A stretch of 30,546 nt of DNA. It comes from CAYMPH01 sp964392365 (GTDB taxonomy: Bacteria > Spirochaetota > UBA4802 > UBA5550). The stretch covers positions 1-30,546 of the forward strand of contig CAYMPH010000028.1 in NCBI GenBank assembly GCA_964392365.1, read 5' to 3'. How positions within the stretch are numbered: position 1 is the first letter of the stretch; every line of letters begins with the position of its first letter. The notes beneath the pieces are model-generated. The model was not told the origin of the DNA. It did no database searches and was given only the letters and a program-made list of their open reading frames with translations. Positions 22,787 to 30,543 of the stretch are shown here, in pieces. The position numbers and the translations under genes are program-made.

Positions 22787-24021
22787 TCCATTCTTTTTAT
22801 AAATAGGCTCGTGTTTACTCCGCCGAAAGCAAAATTCTGGATCGAGGCTATATTTATCTGTTTATCTACCTGAGATAAAACGTGTTTTATATTAGGGCAT
22901 CTTTCATCAACTTCATCCAGGTTAAGAGTAGGAGCAATAAACCCGTCCTGGATCATATACAGGCTCAGGATAGTTTCTATTACTCCGCAGGCGCTCATTG
23001 TATGCCCCATATAGCTTTTAAGTCCTGATACATACGGGCCGTCATCCCCATACACTGAATGTATTGCCTGTGCTTCAACAATATCTCCCATTCTTGTTGC
23101 TGTTGCATGAGCGCTTATAAAATCAACATCACCCGGTTTAATTCCGGCATTTTCAAGGCCTGCAAGAATAGTCTGTTTCACTCCCTCTGCATTCGGAAGT
23201 ATAAGATCACCGCCGTTATTTCCGCATGAAAAGCCTATTACTTCAGCTAAAATAGTTGCACCTCTTTTTTTTGCTGATTCATATTCCTCAAGTAAAATGG
23301 CGCCTGCACCTTCGCCGACAACAAGACCATCTCTTTTCGTATCAAACGGTCTGGGGGTCAGATGAGGAGTGTCATTAAAATCAACTGAACAGGCGACAAG
23401 ATTGTCAAATACACCCACAGTCGTGGTATCATATTCGTCAGCACCGCCGCAGATCATGGCATCCTGCATGCCGAATTTCACAGCTTCATACCCGTAACCG
23501 ATCGACTGACTGCTCGTTGTACATGCAGTGCATGAGGATATCACTCTTCCTGTAATTCCGAACATTCTTGTAATATTTACTGCAGTTGTATGAACCATTG
23601 ATTTCAGATAGTCTGTAGCGCTGACTGTAGGCTTTCCTGATTTCGAATTATCAAGAAACGCTTCATAAATGCCTCTTTGTACGCTCGGACTTCCATGTAT
23701 GGAACCGAAAGCAACACCCATTCTGCCGGACCCGTAAAATTCTTTCGGAAGACCGGATTTTTCAAGAACTTCTTTTGCTACCTGACAGGCGTAATATGAA
23801 ACCGGGCTTAATGTTTTTCTGAATTTTCTGTCAAAGTTATATTCAATATCATATGATACAGTACCGAAAACCTTGGAATGAAGAAATTCTTCCAGGAATC
23901 CTCCGGGCTTCATTTTTTCTACACCGGACTTCCCTGTTTTCAGGGAATGAACTATCTCTTCCTTCGTGCGTCCGATAGGAGTAATAGCTGATTCAGCTGT
24001 AATTACAACTCTTCTGTTCAT
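22783..24021 (-). CDS. Beta-ketoacyl-ACP synthase (FabF-like ketosynthase)
   Basis: The enzyme condenses malonyl-ACP with an acyl chain. The 412-aa thiolase fold is complete, with the Cys-His-His triad: C167 in SSCTACTTSSQ, H305 in HATATRMGD and H340 in KSYMGHTMSACG (with K335), plus the closing FAFGGVNTSL. The active-site neighbourhood differs from housekeeping FabF, where HGTSTPLGD and GFGGHN are usual, so it is likely a specialised paralogue. GAGG lies about 14 nt upstream of the ATG. It is 8 bp after the ACP gene and overlaps plsC. It may make an unusual fatty acyl chain; no ketoreductase or dehydratase is in the window. Confidence 0.93.
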   Translation of the reverse strand: MNRRVVITAESAITPIGRTKEEIVHSLKTGKSGVEKMKPGGFLEEFLHSKVFGTVSYDIEYNFDRKFRKTLSPVSYYACQVAKEVLEKSGLPKEFYGSGRMGVAFGSIHGSPSVQRGIYEAFLDNSKSGKPTVSATDYLKSMVHTTAVNITRMFGITGRVISSCTACTTSSQSIGYGYEAVKFGMQDAMICGGADEYDTTTVGVFDNLVACSVDFNDTPHLTPRPFDTKRDGLVVGEGAGAILLEEYESAKKRGATILAEVIGFSCGNNGGDLILPNAEGVKQTILAGLENAGIKPGDVDFISAHATATRMGDIVEAQAIHSVYGDDGPYVSGLKSYMGHTMSACGVIETILSLYMIQDGFIAPTLNLDEVDERCPNIKHVLSQVDKQINIASIQNFAFGGVNTSLFIKRMD

Positions 24022-24029
24022 ATTATATA

Positions 24030-24287
24030 TTAAAGTCCTCTATTTTTTGCTATATCAAAAACATAATCACAGATATTATTTATATTCCTGATATCCATGG
24101 CTTTCTTTTTTTCATCGTGAGTTAGAGGAGAGCCGATAATTTCCTCTATATACTCAAGTAGTTCTATGGCATCAATACTGTCGAATCCGTATTTTTCATT
24201 CATATTTGCATCAAGATCCGGATTTACTATTTCAAAATCTTTTTCCATAATCTCAAGAATTTTTTTTAAAATCTCATCTCTTGTCAT
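24030..24287 (-). CDS. Acyl carrier protein
   Basis: The 85-aa acidic four-helix protein carries growing acyl chains on phosphopantetheine attached to S37, in the motif GFDSIDAIELL. Length and the charged helix after the serine (IELLEYIEEI) are standard. It differs from housekeeping AcpP (DSLD, then TVEL), which fits a dedicated carrier. The ATG has GGAGG 10 nt upstream. As first gene of the ACP-ketosynthase-PlsC operon it probably serves those two enzymes. A weak promoter candidate (TTGATT at 24378-24373, 17 nt, TATCTA at 24355-24350) lies upstream. Confidence 0.93.
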   Translation of the reverse strand: MTRDEILKKILEIMEKDFEIVNPDLDANMNEKYGFDSIDAIELLEYIEEIIGSPLTHDEKKKAMDIRNINNICDYVFDIAKNRGL

Positions 24288-24509
24288 GAAGTTACTGCCT
24301 CCGGCATTTGTAATGTTTGTTATGTTGATGAATATCAGTCACCGAAGTTTAGATAAACAGAAAAAAATCTGGAATCAATCTTTACTCTGCACTTCCATGA
24401 CTCTGCGACAATACAATTTCTATCAATTAAAATATATAGCCTGAAAACACACCAATAATGGCAATAAAAATTTACATTACAACCAAAAAATTTTAAAGAG
24501 CTTAATTTC

Positions 24510-24538
24510 TTGACTTATTAAATATTATTATTTAATAA
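24510..24538 (+). promoter_or_regulatory. Promoter of corA, possibly leaderless
   Basis: TTGACT (24510-24515), 17 nt, TAATAA (24533-24538). Transcription would begin near 24545, two bases before the ATG at 24547, and no Shine-Dalgarno is present, so the mRNA may lack a leader. An ATG at 24538 lies within the -10 itself. Confidence 0.5.
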
Positions 24539-24546
24539 TGATACCC

Positions 24547-25608
24547 ATGAGCAGAATTACAAAAAGAATCTCCAAAAAATCCGGGCTGCCGCCGGAAACT
24601 GTTATATATACCGGAGAAGCTTCAAATAAACCTGTATCCCTTTCATTGATCGAATATAATGAAAATGACTTCTCTCAGGAACATGGGCCTAAAACTCCAA
24701 TTACATCAAAAATAAAAGAAGACGGCGTATCCTGGACTAAAATTTACGGCATCAATAATACCGAAATCATTGAAAAAGTCGGCCAGGTTTTTAAAATTGA
24801 CAGCCTTGTTTTAGAGGATATAGCGAATTCATCGCAAAGACCAAAGCTTGAAGAATACAACGATTATTTTTATTTAATTCTCAATAATCTGTATTCCGAC
24901 AAGGACTCCGTTGATATCAAGTCTGAACAGATCAGCATCATTCTTAAGAAAGGCAAAGTAATAACTTTTCATGAATCTGAAAGCAAAACACTATACCAGA
25001 TAACAGAAAGGATCAAAAATAAAAAAGGCAAAATCAGATTCATGGGGGCTGATTTTCTGGTTTATTCAATAATGGATGCAATCGTGGACCATTATTTCGT
25101 TGAAATAGAAAAAATCGACAATCAGATAGATTTATTTGAAAGCACAATTATGGATGAACACACCCAGGAAAATTTATCCAATATCCACAAAATAAAAAAA
25201 GACATTATGTTTATCAGAAAATCCATCTGGCCTTTAAGGGAAATACTGATAAACATTATTCACGGTGAAGTTGATTTAATAGAAGAAGCCACGCTTCCTT
25301 ATTATAGAGACATCTACGATCATGTGATCCAGGTAGTGGAAATCATTGACTCATTTCAGGACATGGTTTCAGACATGATAGAAATTTATCTTTCCAGCAT
25401 TAATATAAAAATGAATGAAACAATGAAGGTGCTTACAACCATTGCAACAATTTTTATTCCGCTTACATTCATTACAGGAATTTTCGGGATGAATTTTAAG
25501 AATCTGCCCGGACTTGACTGGGAATGGGGATTTTTTATCTGTATCGGTGCAATGTTTTTATTGATAGCATTAATGATGTTATATTTCAAAATAAAAAAAC
25601 TGTTTTAA
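24547..25608 (+). CDS. corA: Magnesium/cobalt transport protein CorA
   Basis: CorA is a homopentameric inner-membrane channel for Mg2+ (also Co2+, Ni2+). The N-terminal cytoplasmic domain begins with a basic segment and GLPPETVIYTGE, a common opening in this branch. A long helical stalk follows (IEKIDNQIDLFES...), and two membrane helices close the protein, the first ending in the signature GMN, followed by the loop FKNLPGLDWEWG; the C-terminus is basic (KIKKLF). I chose ATG 24547 (353 aa) over ATG 24538, because the latter lies in the -10 of the likely promoter. It converges with the next gene with only 2 bp between stop codons, and I see no terminator. Confidence 0.95.
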   Translation: MSRITKRISKKSGLPPETVIYTGEASNKPVSLSLIEYNENDFSQEHGPKTPITSKIKEDGVSWTKIYGINNTEIIEKVGQVFKIDSLVLEDIANSSQRPKLEEYNDYFYLILNNLYSDKDSVDIKSEQISIILKKGKVITFHESESKTLYQITERIKNKKGKIRFMGADFLVYSIMDAIVDHYFVEIEKIDNQIDLFESTIMDEHTQENLSNIHKIKKDIMFIRKSIWPLREILINIIHGEVDLIEEATLPYYRDIYDHVIQVVEIIDSFQDMVSDMIEIYLSSINIKMNETMKVLTTIATIFIPLTFITGIFGMNFKNLPGLDWEWGFFICIGAMFLLIALMMLYFKIKKLF

Positions 25609-25610
25609 AT

Positions 25611-26426
25611 TTATTCGAAAGCTTTTATTTTTCCGCTCCAGTCAATACCAAGATTTTTAACAAGGTGAACAGTTCCTGCTCTCATCCTGTTTCCGAAGCC
25701 TTTCGGACTGATCGCATTTATTTTCAGGAAAAAATCGCTTTTAATCCTGAGAGAACTCACAGTATAATAAAAATACCCTTTCAGCCTGATATCATATATA
25801 AAATAACTGATTGTAGCATACTCTTCACTGTCATTTATTTTCACGCCGAATTTTTTTATCGGATGAACGCATAGGTTTTTTAAAATGAAATTATTACCTT
25901 CGCTGTACAGTTCGCTTCTGAAAACAAGCTCGCCGAATTTATTATCAGACATTAAAAAATAATTTGTTTTCTTATTATCAATTTTATCAGCTGTAATATC
26001 TTTTATCTGCGTTTGATTTTCAGGCGAATCAATTCTGTATGCTTTTAAAATAAACGGTTCAACAGAACGCGCTTTATGCGAATAGTATTTCATGCCTGCA
26101 AGGGATGAATATGAAAGAAGAGCGTTATAGAATCTGAGATTTGATACTGCATCGTTTTTATATGGAATAAAACCTTTTTCAATTGTTATCATCTCGCTTG
26201 AGTTAAACCAGGATTCAGAATATTTATTTTCTTTTAATGCTGATTGATTTTTAAAATTTTCATCAGTTATAATATCATTATTGTACTTCAGGTGTACTGA
26301 TGTAATCAATCCGCCCCTTGCTGCGTAATCAATTTCTTCCTTTGAAAAAAAATCAATTACTGCTGCTGCAGCAAAAGAAAAAGAGGAAGAAAAAATCATT
26401 AATGTAAAAATTATTATCTGCTTCAT
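25611..26426 (-). CDS. Exported protein of unknown function
   Basis: A clear signal peptide (MKQIIIFTLMIFSSSFSFAAAA) precedes a mature protein of about 250 aa of mixed strand and helix with many Tyr, Phe and Asn residues. A conserved-looking opening EEIDYAARGGLITSVHLKY follows the signal. There is no lipobox, no membrane segment and no catalytic motif. It resembles periplasmic or outer-membrane-associated proteins of spirochaetes, as far as I can judge, but I assign no family. AGGT lies about 10 nt before the ATG. It starts 5 bp after the stop of the glycosyltransferase gene, so the three genes from 28899 to 25611 form one operon, which suggests a role connected with a glycolipid or surface glycan. 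Confidence 0.8.
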   Translation of the reverse strand: MKQIIIFTLMIFSSSFSFAAAAVIDFFSKEEIDYAARGGLITSVHLKYNNDIITDENFKNQSALKENKYSESWFNSSEMITIEKGFIPYKNDAVSNLRFYNALLSYSSLAGMKYYSHKARSVEPFILKAYRIDSPENQTQIKDITADKIDNKKTNYFLMSDNKFGELVFRSELYSEGNNFILKNLCVHPIKKFGVKINDSEEYATISYFIYDIRLKGYFYYTVSSLRIKSDFFLKINAISPKGFGNRMRAGTVHLVKNLGIDWSGKIKAFE

Positions 26427-26431
26427 AATAT

Positions 26432-27571
26432 TCAGTACCTGTAAATAAATTCTGAAACAGAATCAGCGCCGTTGATCAGTTTCATTTTTTTTATATTATC
26501 AATATAGAATTTATATAGCTTTTCATCATTTATAAGCCTGCTGATAATTTCCGGCAGCTTATTCACATCGGGTTCGTATATGCCAAGGTTATTTCTTTCA
26601 ACAAATTCCACATTCCCCTTTTCCTGTTCCCAGATAAAACTGTTTATCAAAGGGATTTTACCTGCAAAAAGAATTTCCATGAATGTTGAAGCACCGCATT
26701 TTGTTATAACAAGATCTGAAACATTCAGCAGCTCATAAACAAAATCAATGAATTTATAAATTGTTAAATTCTGCGCATTATATTTATTTTTATAAATATT
26801 CGCCCAGCGGAATAATTTTTTATTTCTTCCGCAGACAAATACAATCTGTGCATCCGGTTTTGAAAGCAGGATTTTCTTTAAAATCTGTTTCCCTTTTGGA
26901 ATGCCGTCACCGCCTCCCATTATCAGTACGATTTTTTTGTTTTTATCAAACCCGAGCTTCTGCTTCAGCGGCTTGATTTTGCCCGGTTCGATCTGCACGG
27001 AAAATTTTCTGTCCAGCACAAACGGGAAAACTGTGATATTCTCAGGATTAATTTTTCTGCTGACTGCAAAGTCGCGGACCTCATTGCTGAATACAATATA
27101 ATCAACTTTATTTTTATGCATAAACCACAGCGGCGGCGCTGTATATGGGTCAGTCACCACAACCAGAGGCCGGATATCAATATTATTTTTTTTAAGAGTG
27201 TTAAGAACTGTACGTATTAAAAAAAAGTGGAACACAACTATTCTGTCCGGCTTTTCAGAAAAAATTTTATGTTTCATGTGATACTCAATAAACAGATTAA
27301 CAAACCAGATTGAAAATGCCGCGAATGGCACAATTTTATTTATTGCGTATGAAAGTTCAAAAAACCATTTTGCCTGATACTGGGTGAACCTGTAAGTGCT
27401 TTCAAGACCAATGTGCGCGAAGCGCAATCCCTTTTCAAGGCCGTCTGCAAGAACAACATCAACCTTGTTTTTGAACTTTTTTTCAAGAAATTGCGCGATT
27501 GAATTTGCCGGAGCAAAATGCCCGCCTCCGGTTTTAAGATAAAAAAACAGAAATTTTTTAGTTCCGCTCAT
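26432..27571 (-). CDS. MGDG-synthase-like glycosyltransferase (GT28 type)
   Basis: The protein probably transfers a sugar to diacylglycerol or a similar membrane lipid. The 379-aa GT-B protein has an N-terminal acceptor domain with the glycine-rich motif KTGGGHFAPANSIAQFL (about residues 13-29). A PYTAPPLWFMHKNKVDYIVFSN segment around residues 140-165 is typical of MGDG-synthase-like enzymes. The C-terminal donor domain has VLIMGGGDGIPKG, CGASTFMEILFAGKIPLI and EQEKGNVEFVERNNLG, the sugar-nucleotide site of the MurG/GT28 group. It has no signal peptide and would sit peripherally on the cytoplasmic face of the membrane. It starts 5 bp after a second, distantly similar protein. MurG itself is less likely because of the N-terminal motif. 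Sugar and acceptor are not determined. Confidence 0.88.
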   Translation of the reverse strand: MSGTKKFLFFYLKTGGGHFAPANSIAQFLEKKFKNKVDVVLADGLEKGLRFAHIGLESTYRFTQYQAKWFFELSYAINKIVPFAAFSIWFVNLFIEYHMKHKIFSEKPDRIVVFHFFLIRTVLNTLKKNNIDIRPLVVVTDPYTAPPLWFMHKNKVDYIVFSNEVRDFAVSRKINPENITVFPFVLDRKFSVQIEPGKIKPLKQKLGFDKNKKIVLIMGGGDGIPKGKQILKKILLSKPDAQIVFVCGRNKKLFRWANIYKNKYNAQNLTIYKFIDFVYELLNVSDLVITKCGASTFMEILFAGKIPLINSFIWEQEKGNVEFVERNNLGIYEPDVNKLPEIISRLINDEKLYKFYIDNIKKMKLINGADSVSEFIYRY

Positions 27572-27576
27572 TCCAT

Positions 27577-28899
27577 TTATCTTTTCAAAGGAGAATGATC
27601 CCAGGTCATTGTTCCCTTTTCAATTATTTCCATAATCTTATACGTGCCGTACTTTCTCGCCTTGAGAAAACCTCCCCATGCTGCATCAGCAATTCTGCCG
27701 TGATCAATTAAATCAAAAAGCCACTGGTCTGTATATCTCGGATCCTCCTGTGAAATACCGGCCTGTATTTCAAAAAGCCACTTCCTGTTATGTTCCTCCT
27801 GCGATCCGATTGGAGGCGTCATGATGATTGGAATACCAAGTGCACAATAAAAAGAGAGCTCGCTCGGCTTCGTCCACAGGATATCGGTAGTTCTCATGAG
27901 TGCGTTGAATTTATCAAAATATTCGTACTTGGTTTCTCCGAATATGATATTAACATTTTTTGCAGTCTGAAACAGTTCCCTTTTTACAGATTCAAAATAA
28001 TCTCTGACTTCCGGCCTTGTTCCTGCAACAAGATTCAGCGAAACCCGGCCTGTTCTTATCCTGTCTTTCAGGCTTTCAGCAATCTGAGCACCTATTTCCT
28101 TCTGTGCGCCTGCTCCGCCTACAGCAAATGTAATTGTAAGATTTCTTTTTTTCTTGTTTTTACAGTTCTCTTTGCCAAGATAATATTCAGCATTATGGCC
28201 GTTCAAAGTCCAGAAATTTCCCTCAGGGTCAAGATACCTGAGCCTCTGTCCCAGATCCGCTTTTAATATATCTAAATTTTTATCACCAAGCAACTCAAGC
28301 GGAAAAGGAAACCCGGTCATATGAATGCGCTCTTCAGGCACGCCATATAATGCAAGTCTCTTACGCGCACGACCGCATGGAACAAAATATTCGATTCTGC
28401 TTTTTAAAGGTTTGCCTGCAACCCAGACCCTGTTCAGATCCGAATCGCAGATTATGCAGTACACCCTTCCGAAATGGTTCATATCTGCAGTAATTGCCGG
28501 AGCATAGAATGAGGTAATTAATGGCAATTTCTTTTTATTGATCTGGGCAAGCATTCCGGAGCACAGCCCCTTGTTTACTAAAGATTTCAGCAGCTCCACC
28601 TGGAATGACGGACTGGACATATCTCTCAAAGGATATAAAGGGGGGATATGAAGAAGCGTATCGAGCATCTTGAATAAAAATCTGCCTGCCAGAGGAATAT
28701 CCCTGACCCGTGACAGAAATTCATACATCAGCCTGATCCTGTTCCACAATTTTTTCTCGCCTGGAGAAGACGGATCATCAGACCCGACTGTAATTACTCT
28801 ATTTTCCGCTGCAAGAAATTTCAAAGGATAAGCAGCCCTCTGATGTCCATATCCCATATCAGCTGAAACAACCCAGGCTTTTTGAAAATTATGCGTCAT
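27577..28899 (-). CDS. Glycosyltransferase-like GT-B protein, paired with its neighbour
   Basis: This 440-aa protein has the same two-domain plan. The N-terminal motif SADMGYGHQRAAYPLKFL corresponds to the GGGH motif of MGDG-synthase-like enzymes. In the C-terminal half, FAVGGAGAQKEIGAQIAESL and TDILWTKPSELSFYCALGIPIIMTPPIGSQEEHNRKW match the nucleotide-sugar site (Pro-Ser-Glu-Leu in place of the usual Gly-Ala-Ser/Thr). The middle has CIICDSDLNRVWV and YFVPCGRARKRLALYGVP. It diverges more from known enzymes than its neighbour, and the core glycine of the donor motif is replaced by Pro, so it may have changed specificity or be an inactive partner. AGGGG lies about 7 nt before the ATG. It is the first gene of the three-gene operon. 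Confidence 0.8.
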   Translation of the reverse strand: MTHNFQKAWVVSADMGYGHQRAAYPLKFLAAENRVITVGSDDPSSPGEKKLWNRIRLMYEFLSRVRDIPLAGRFLFKMLDTLLHIPPLYPLRDMSSPSFQVELLKSLVNKGLCSGMLAQINKKKLPLITSFYAPAITADMNHFGRVYCIICDSDLNRVWVAGKPLKSRIEYFVPCGRARKRLALYGVPEERIHMTGFPFPLELLGDKNLDILKADLGQRLRYLDPEGNFWTLNGHNAEYYLGKENCKNKKKRNLTITFAVGGAGAQKEIGAQIAESLKDRIRTGRVSLNLVAGTRPEVRDYFESVKRELFQTAKNVNIIFGETKYEYFDKFNALMRTTDILWTKPSELSFYCALGIPIIMTPPIGSQEEHNRKWLFEIQAGISQEDPRYTDQWLFDLIDHGRIADAAWGGFLKARKYGTYKIMEIIEKGTMTWDHSPLKR

Positions 28900-29304
28900 G
28901 AATTACCCCTGCTTAAATCTGAATGTATATTTTTACTGCAAATCACTATTTTTTATTTCTATTTAATTCTTTTTACATCAATTGAAATGTCAACAAATTC
29001 TTATCAATTGTAAAGAGTTATAAGCATTTAGTGTATTCATACTCATGAAATCAAAAATGGAATGATAAAAAAAGCAATTATCTTATCAAAATTAATCTCA
29101 TCAAAAAAGTAATTATAAAATTTAAGAGTATGGATTTAAAGCAGAGATTCAGATTCTTCGGACGCTATTTACATATTCTGACACTGATAATAGAAAACCT
29201 TCAAATATCCATTAAAAAAATAATTAATTTTCATACTTTGTCAGACATTTTTGAAAAAATTTTAAAATCTGCCATCTTGATCGTATTAATTAATAAGGGT
29301 TGAT
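28900..29304. other. AT-rich divergent intergenic region
   Basis: About 405 bp separate the leftward glycosyltransferase operon from the rightward recombinase. It is very AT-rich with no gene. A TTGACA lies on the minus strand at 28993-28988, but no good -10 sits at a normal distance. ATCAATTG occurs twice (about 28979 and 29004). No tRNA or structured RNA is evident. Confidence 0.5.
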
Positions 29305-30342
29305 ATGATTCAAATTAATTACAAAACAGACTGCATTTCCATTAAAATTCCAAAAGATTACAATCTTATATCAATAATTAAATCTTTCCCGGGATACAGA
29401 TGGCGTCCGGAAAATACTTCGTGGGAGATCAATAATGACAGCTCAGCAATTGAACGTCTCATCCTGAAATTTAATGAATCCGGTTATGAAGATATCAGCA
29501 TTGATTATTCTGAAATAAATTCGTTAGCTATTGAAAACTTCCGAAGAGAAATGATGATCCGGAAATACAGCAATAAAACAATTCAATCTTATTTGTATCA
29601 CAGCCGGGAAATTTTAAAATACACCGGCAAAGATTTAAAAGATATCAGCAACGAAGATATTAAAAATTATCTGTTGAGCATTGCCGAATCCGGAGCTGCC
29701 ACATCAACAATCAATGGCGCAATCAATGCACTTAAATTTTTTTTCGTTAAAATTTTAAAGATAAAATTTTCGTTTGATATTAAGCATGTTAAAAAAGATA
29801 AAAAACTCCCTATTGTTCTTTCACGGGAAGAAGTTTTAAGAATAATAAATTCACCAGTAAACATTAAGCATCGTCTCCTGCTTATGATTGCATACTCAGG
29901 CGGTCTACGGGTCAGCGATGTTGTATCTCTTAAACCTGAAGACCTTGATACTGACCGGAAGCTTATTTTTATAAGAAAAGCAAAAGGCAGGAAAGACCGG
30001 TACACTCTGTTGTCAGAAAAAATTTTCCCGGTTCTTGATGAGTATCTGAAAATATTCAAACCAGATACATGGCTTTTTGAAGGGCAGAACAGAATATCAC
30101 ACCTTTCTACACGTACAGCTGAAAAAGTATTTGATTATGCATGCATTAAGGCAGATATTAAAAAGGATGTTTCAATTCATTGCCTGCGTCACAGCTTTGC
30201 CACACATCTTCTTGAGAATGGAGTAGATATCAGATACATACAGGAACTTCTCGGACACGCCAGCTGTAAAACTACTGAAATTTATACTCATGTGAGTAAT
30301 CGCAACTTTGAGAAAATTAAAAGCCCGCTTGATAATTTATAG
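29305..30342 (+). CDS. Tyrosine recombinase / site-specific integrase
   Basis: The 345-aa protein breaks and rejoins DNA through a covalent tyrosine. The first 60 residues form an extra domain with YRWRPENTSWEI, a tryptophan motif often fused to recombinases of this branch. A SAM-like core-binding domain follows (about 72-155, YSNKTIQSYLYHSREIL), then the catalytic domain with every active-site residue: R202 (SGGLRVSDV), K227 (RKAKGRKD), H292 and R295 (HCLRH), H318 (LLGHAS) and Y327 (TEIYTHV). The end, KIKSPLDNL, is shared with integron and phage integrases. The extra patch that marks integron integrases (between K227 and H292) is missing, so it is not a classical IntI. AGGG precedes the ATG by about 6 nt. 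A large palindrome begins 13 bp after the stop and may be its site. Confidence 0.93.
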   Translation: MIQINYKTDCISIKIPKDYNLISIIKSFPGYRWRPENTSWEINNDSSAIERLILKFNESGYEDISIDYSEINSLAIENFRREMMIRKYSNKTIQSYLYHSREILKYTGKDLKDISNEDIKNYLLSIAESGAATSTINGAINALKFFFVKILKIKFSFDIKHVKKDKKLPIVLSREEVLRIINSPVNIKHRLLLMIAYSGGLRVSDVVSLKPEDLDTDRKLIFIRKAKGRKDRYTLLSEKIFPVLDEYLKIFKPDTWLFEGQNRISHLSTRTAEKVFDYACIKADIKKDVSIHCLRHSFATHLLENGVDIRYIQELLGHASCKTTEIYTHVSNRNFEKIKSPLDNL

Positions 30343-30355
30343 TTGACGAAGCAAT

Positions 30356-30498
30356 ATATAAACTGTTTTCTTCTACAGTGATAGTTTTCCTTTACGAAAC
30401 ACACCGCTTTTATTCCCCATTTCCCCCTTTTTACGAAATACGGATAAAAGGAAATCCGGGATAATTAACGAAACACGTCGTAGAGGAAATAGTTATAT
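30356..30498. repeat. Large imperfect palindrome just downstream of the recombinase gene
   Basis: Outer arms ATATAAACTGTTTTCTTCTAC (30356-30376) and its near complement ending in GTTATAT (to 30498) enclose an inner stem formed by TTATTCCCCATTTCC (30410-30424) and GGAAATCCGGGATAA (30450-30464). ACGAAACAC is repeated directly at 30394-30402 and 30468-30476, with ACGAAATAC at 30433-30441 in the loop. Candidate recombination site or dispersed repeat unit. Confidence 0.65.
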
Positions 30499-30523
30499 GA
30501 AATCGCAATGCAAAAATTAAAGA

Positions 30524-30543
30524 TGCCGCCTTCCATGGCGGCA
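30524..30543. terminator. GC-rich hairpin at the right edge
   Basis: TGCCGCC and GGCGGCA form a perfect 7-bp stem with a 6-nt loop. Read on the minus strand, a T-rich tract (TCTTTAATTTTT) follows, as in a terminator for a leftward gene beyond the window. On the plus strand the sequence ends before any T-run could be seen. Confidence 0.45.

Noticed and set aside
27790..28266. A 158-codon plus-strand frame, long enough to tempt
   Set aside because: It lies wholly within the 440-aa glycosyltransferase-like gene on the other strand, has no Shine-Dalgarno, and translates to a Phe/Cys-rich sequence typical of antisense frames.
28900..29304. A tRNA gene or att site in the long gap before the recombinase
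   Set aside because: The region is uniformly AT-rich with no cloverleaf-like segment, GTTC/GGTTC T-loop or repeat shared with the downstream palindrome.
29667..30059. A 130-codon minus-strand frame inside the recombinase gene
   Set aside because: The recombinase frame contains all catalytic residues; the antisense frame is Arg/Ser-rich shadow sequence.
30394..30476. A possible CRISPR array from the repeated ACGAAAC words
   Set aside because: Repeats are only about 9 bp, spacings are unequal (39 and 35), and the words are part of a palindrome. There are no cas genes.
30343..30498. A classical integron (IntI plus attI/attC)
   Set aside because: The recombinase lacks the IntI-specific insertion before the second active-site His, and the palindrome arms do not fully match RYYYAAC and GTTRRRY. 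Kept only as a hypothesis about a related site.
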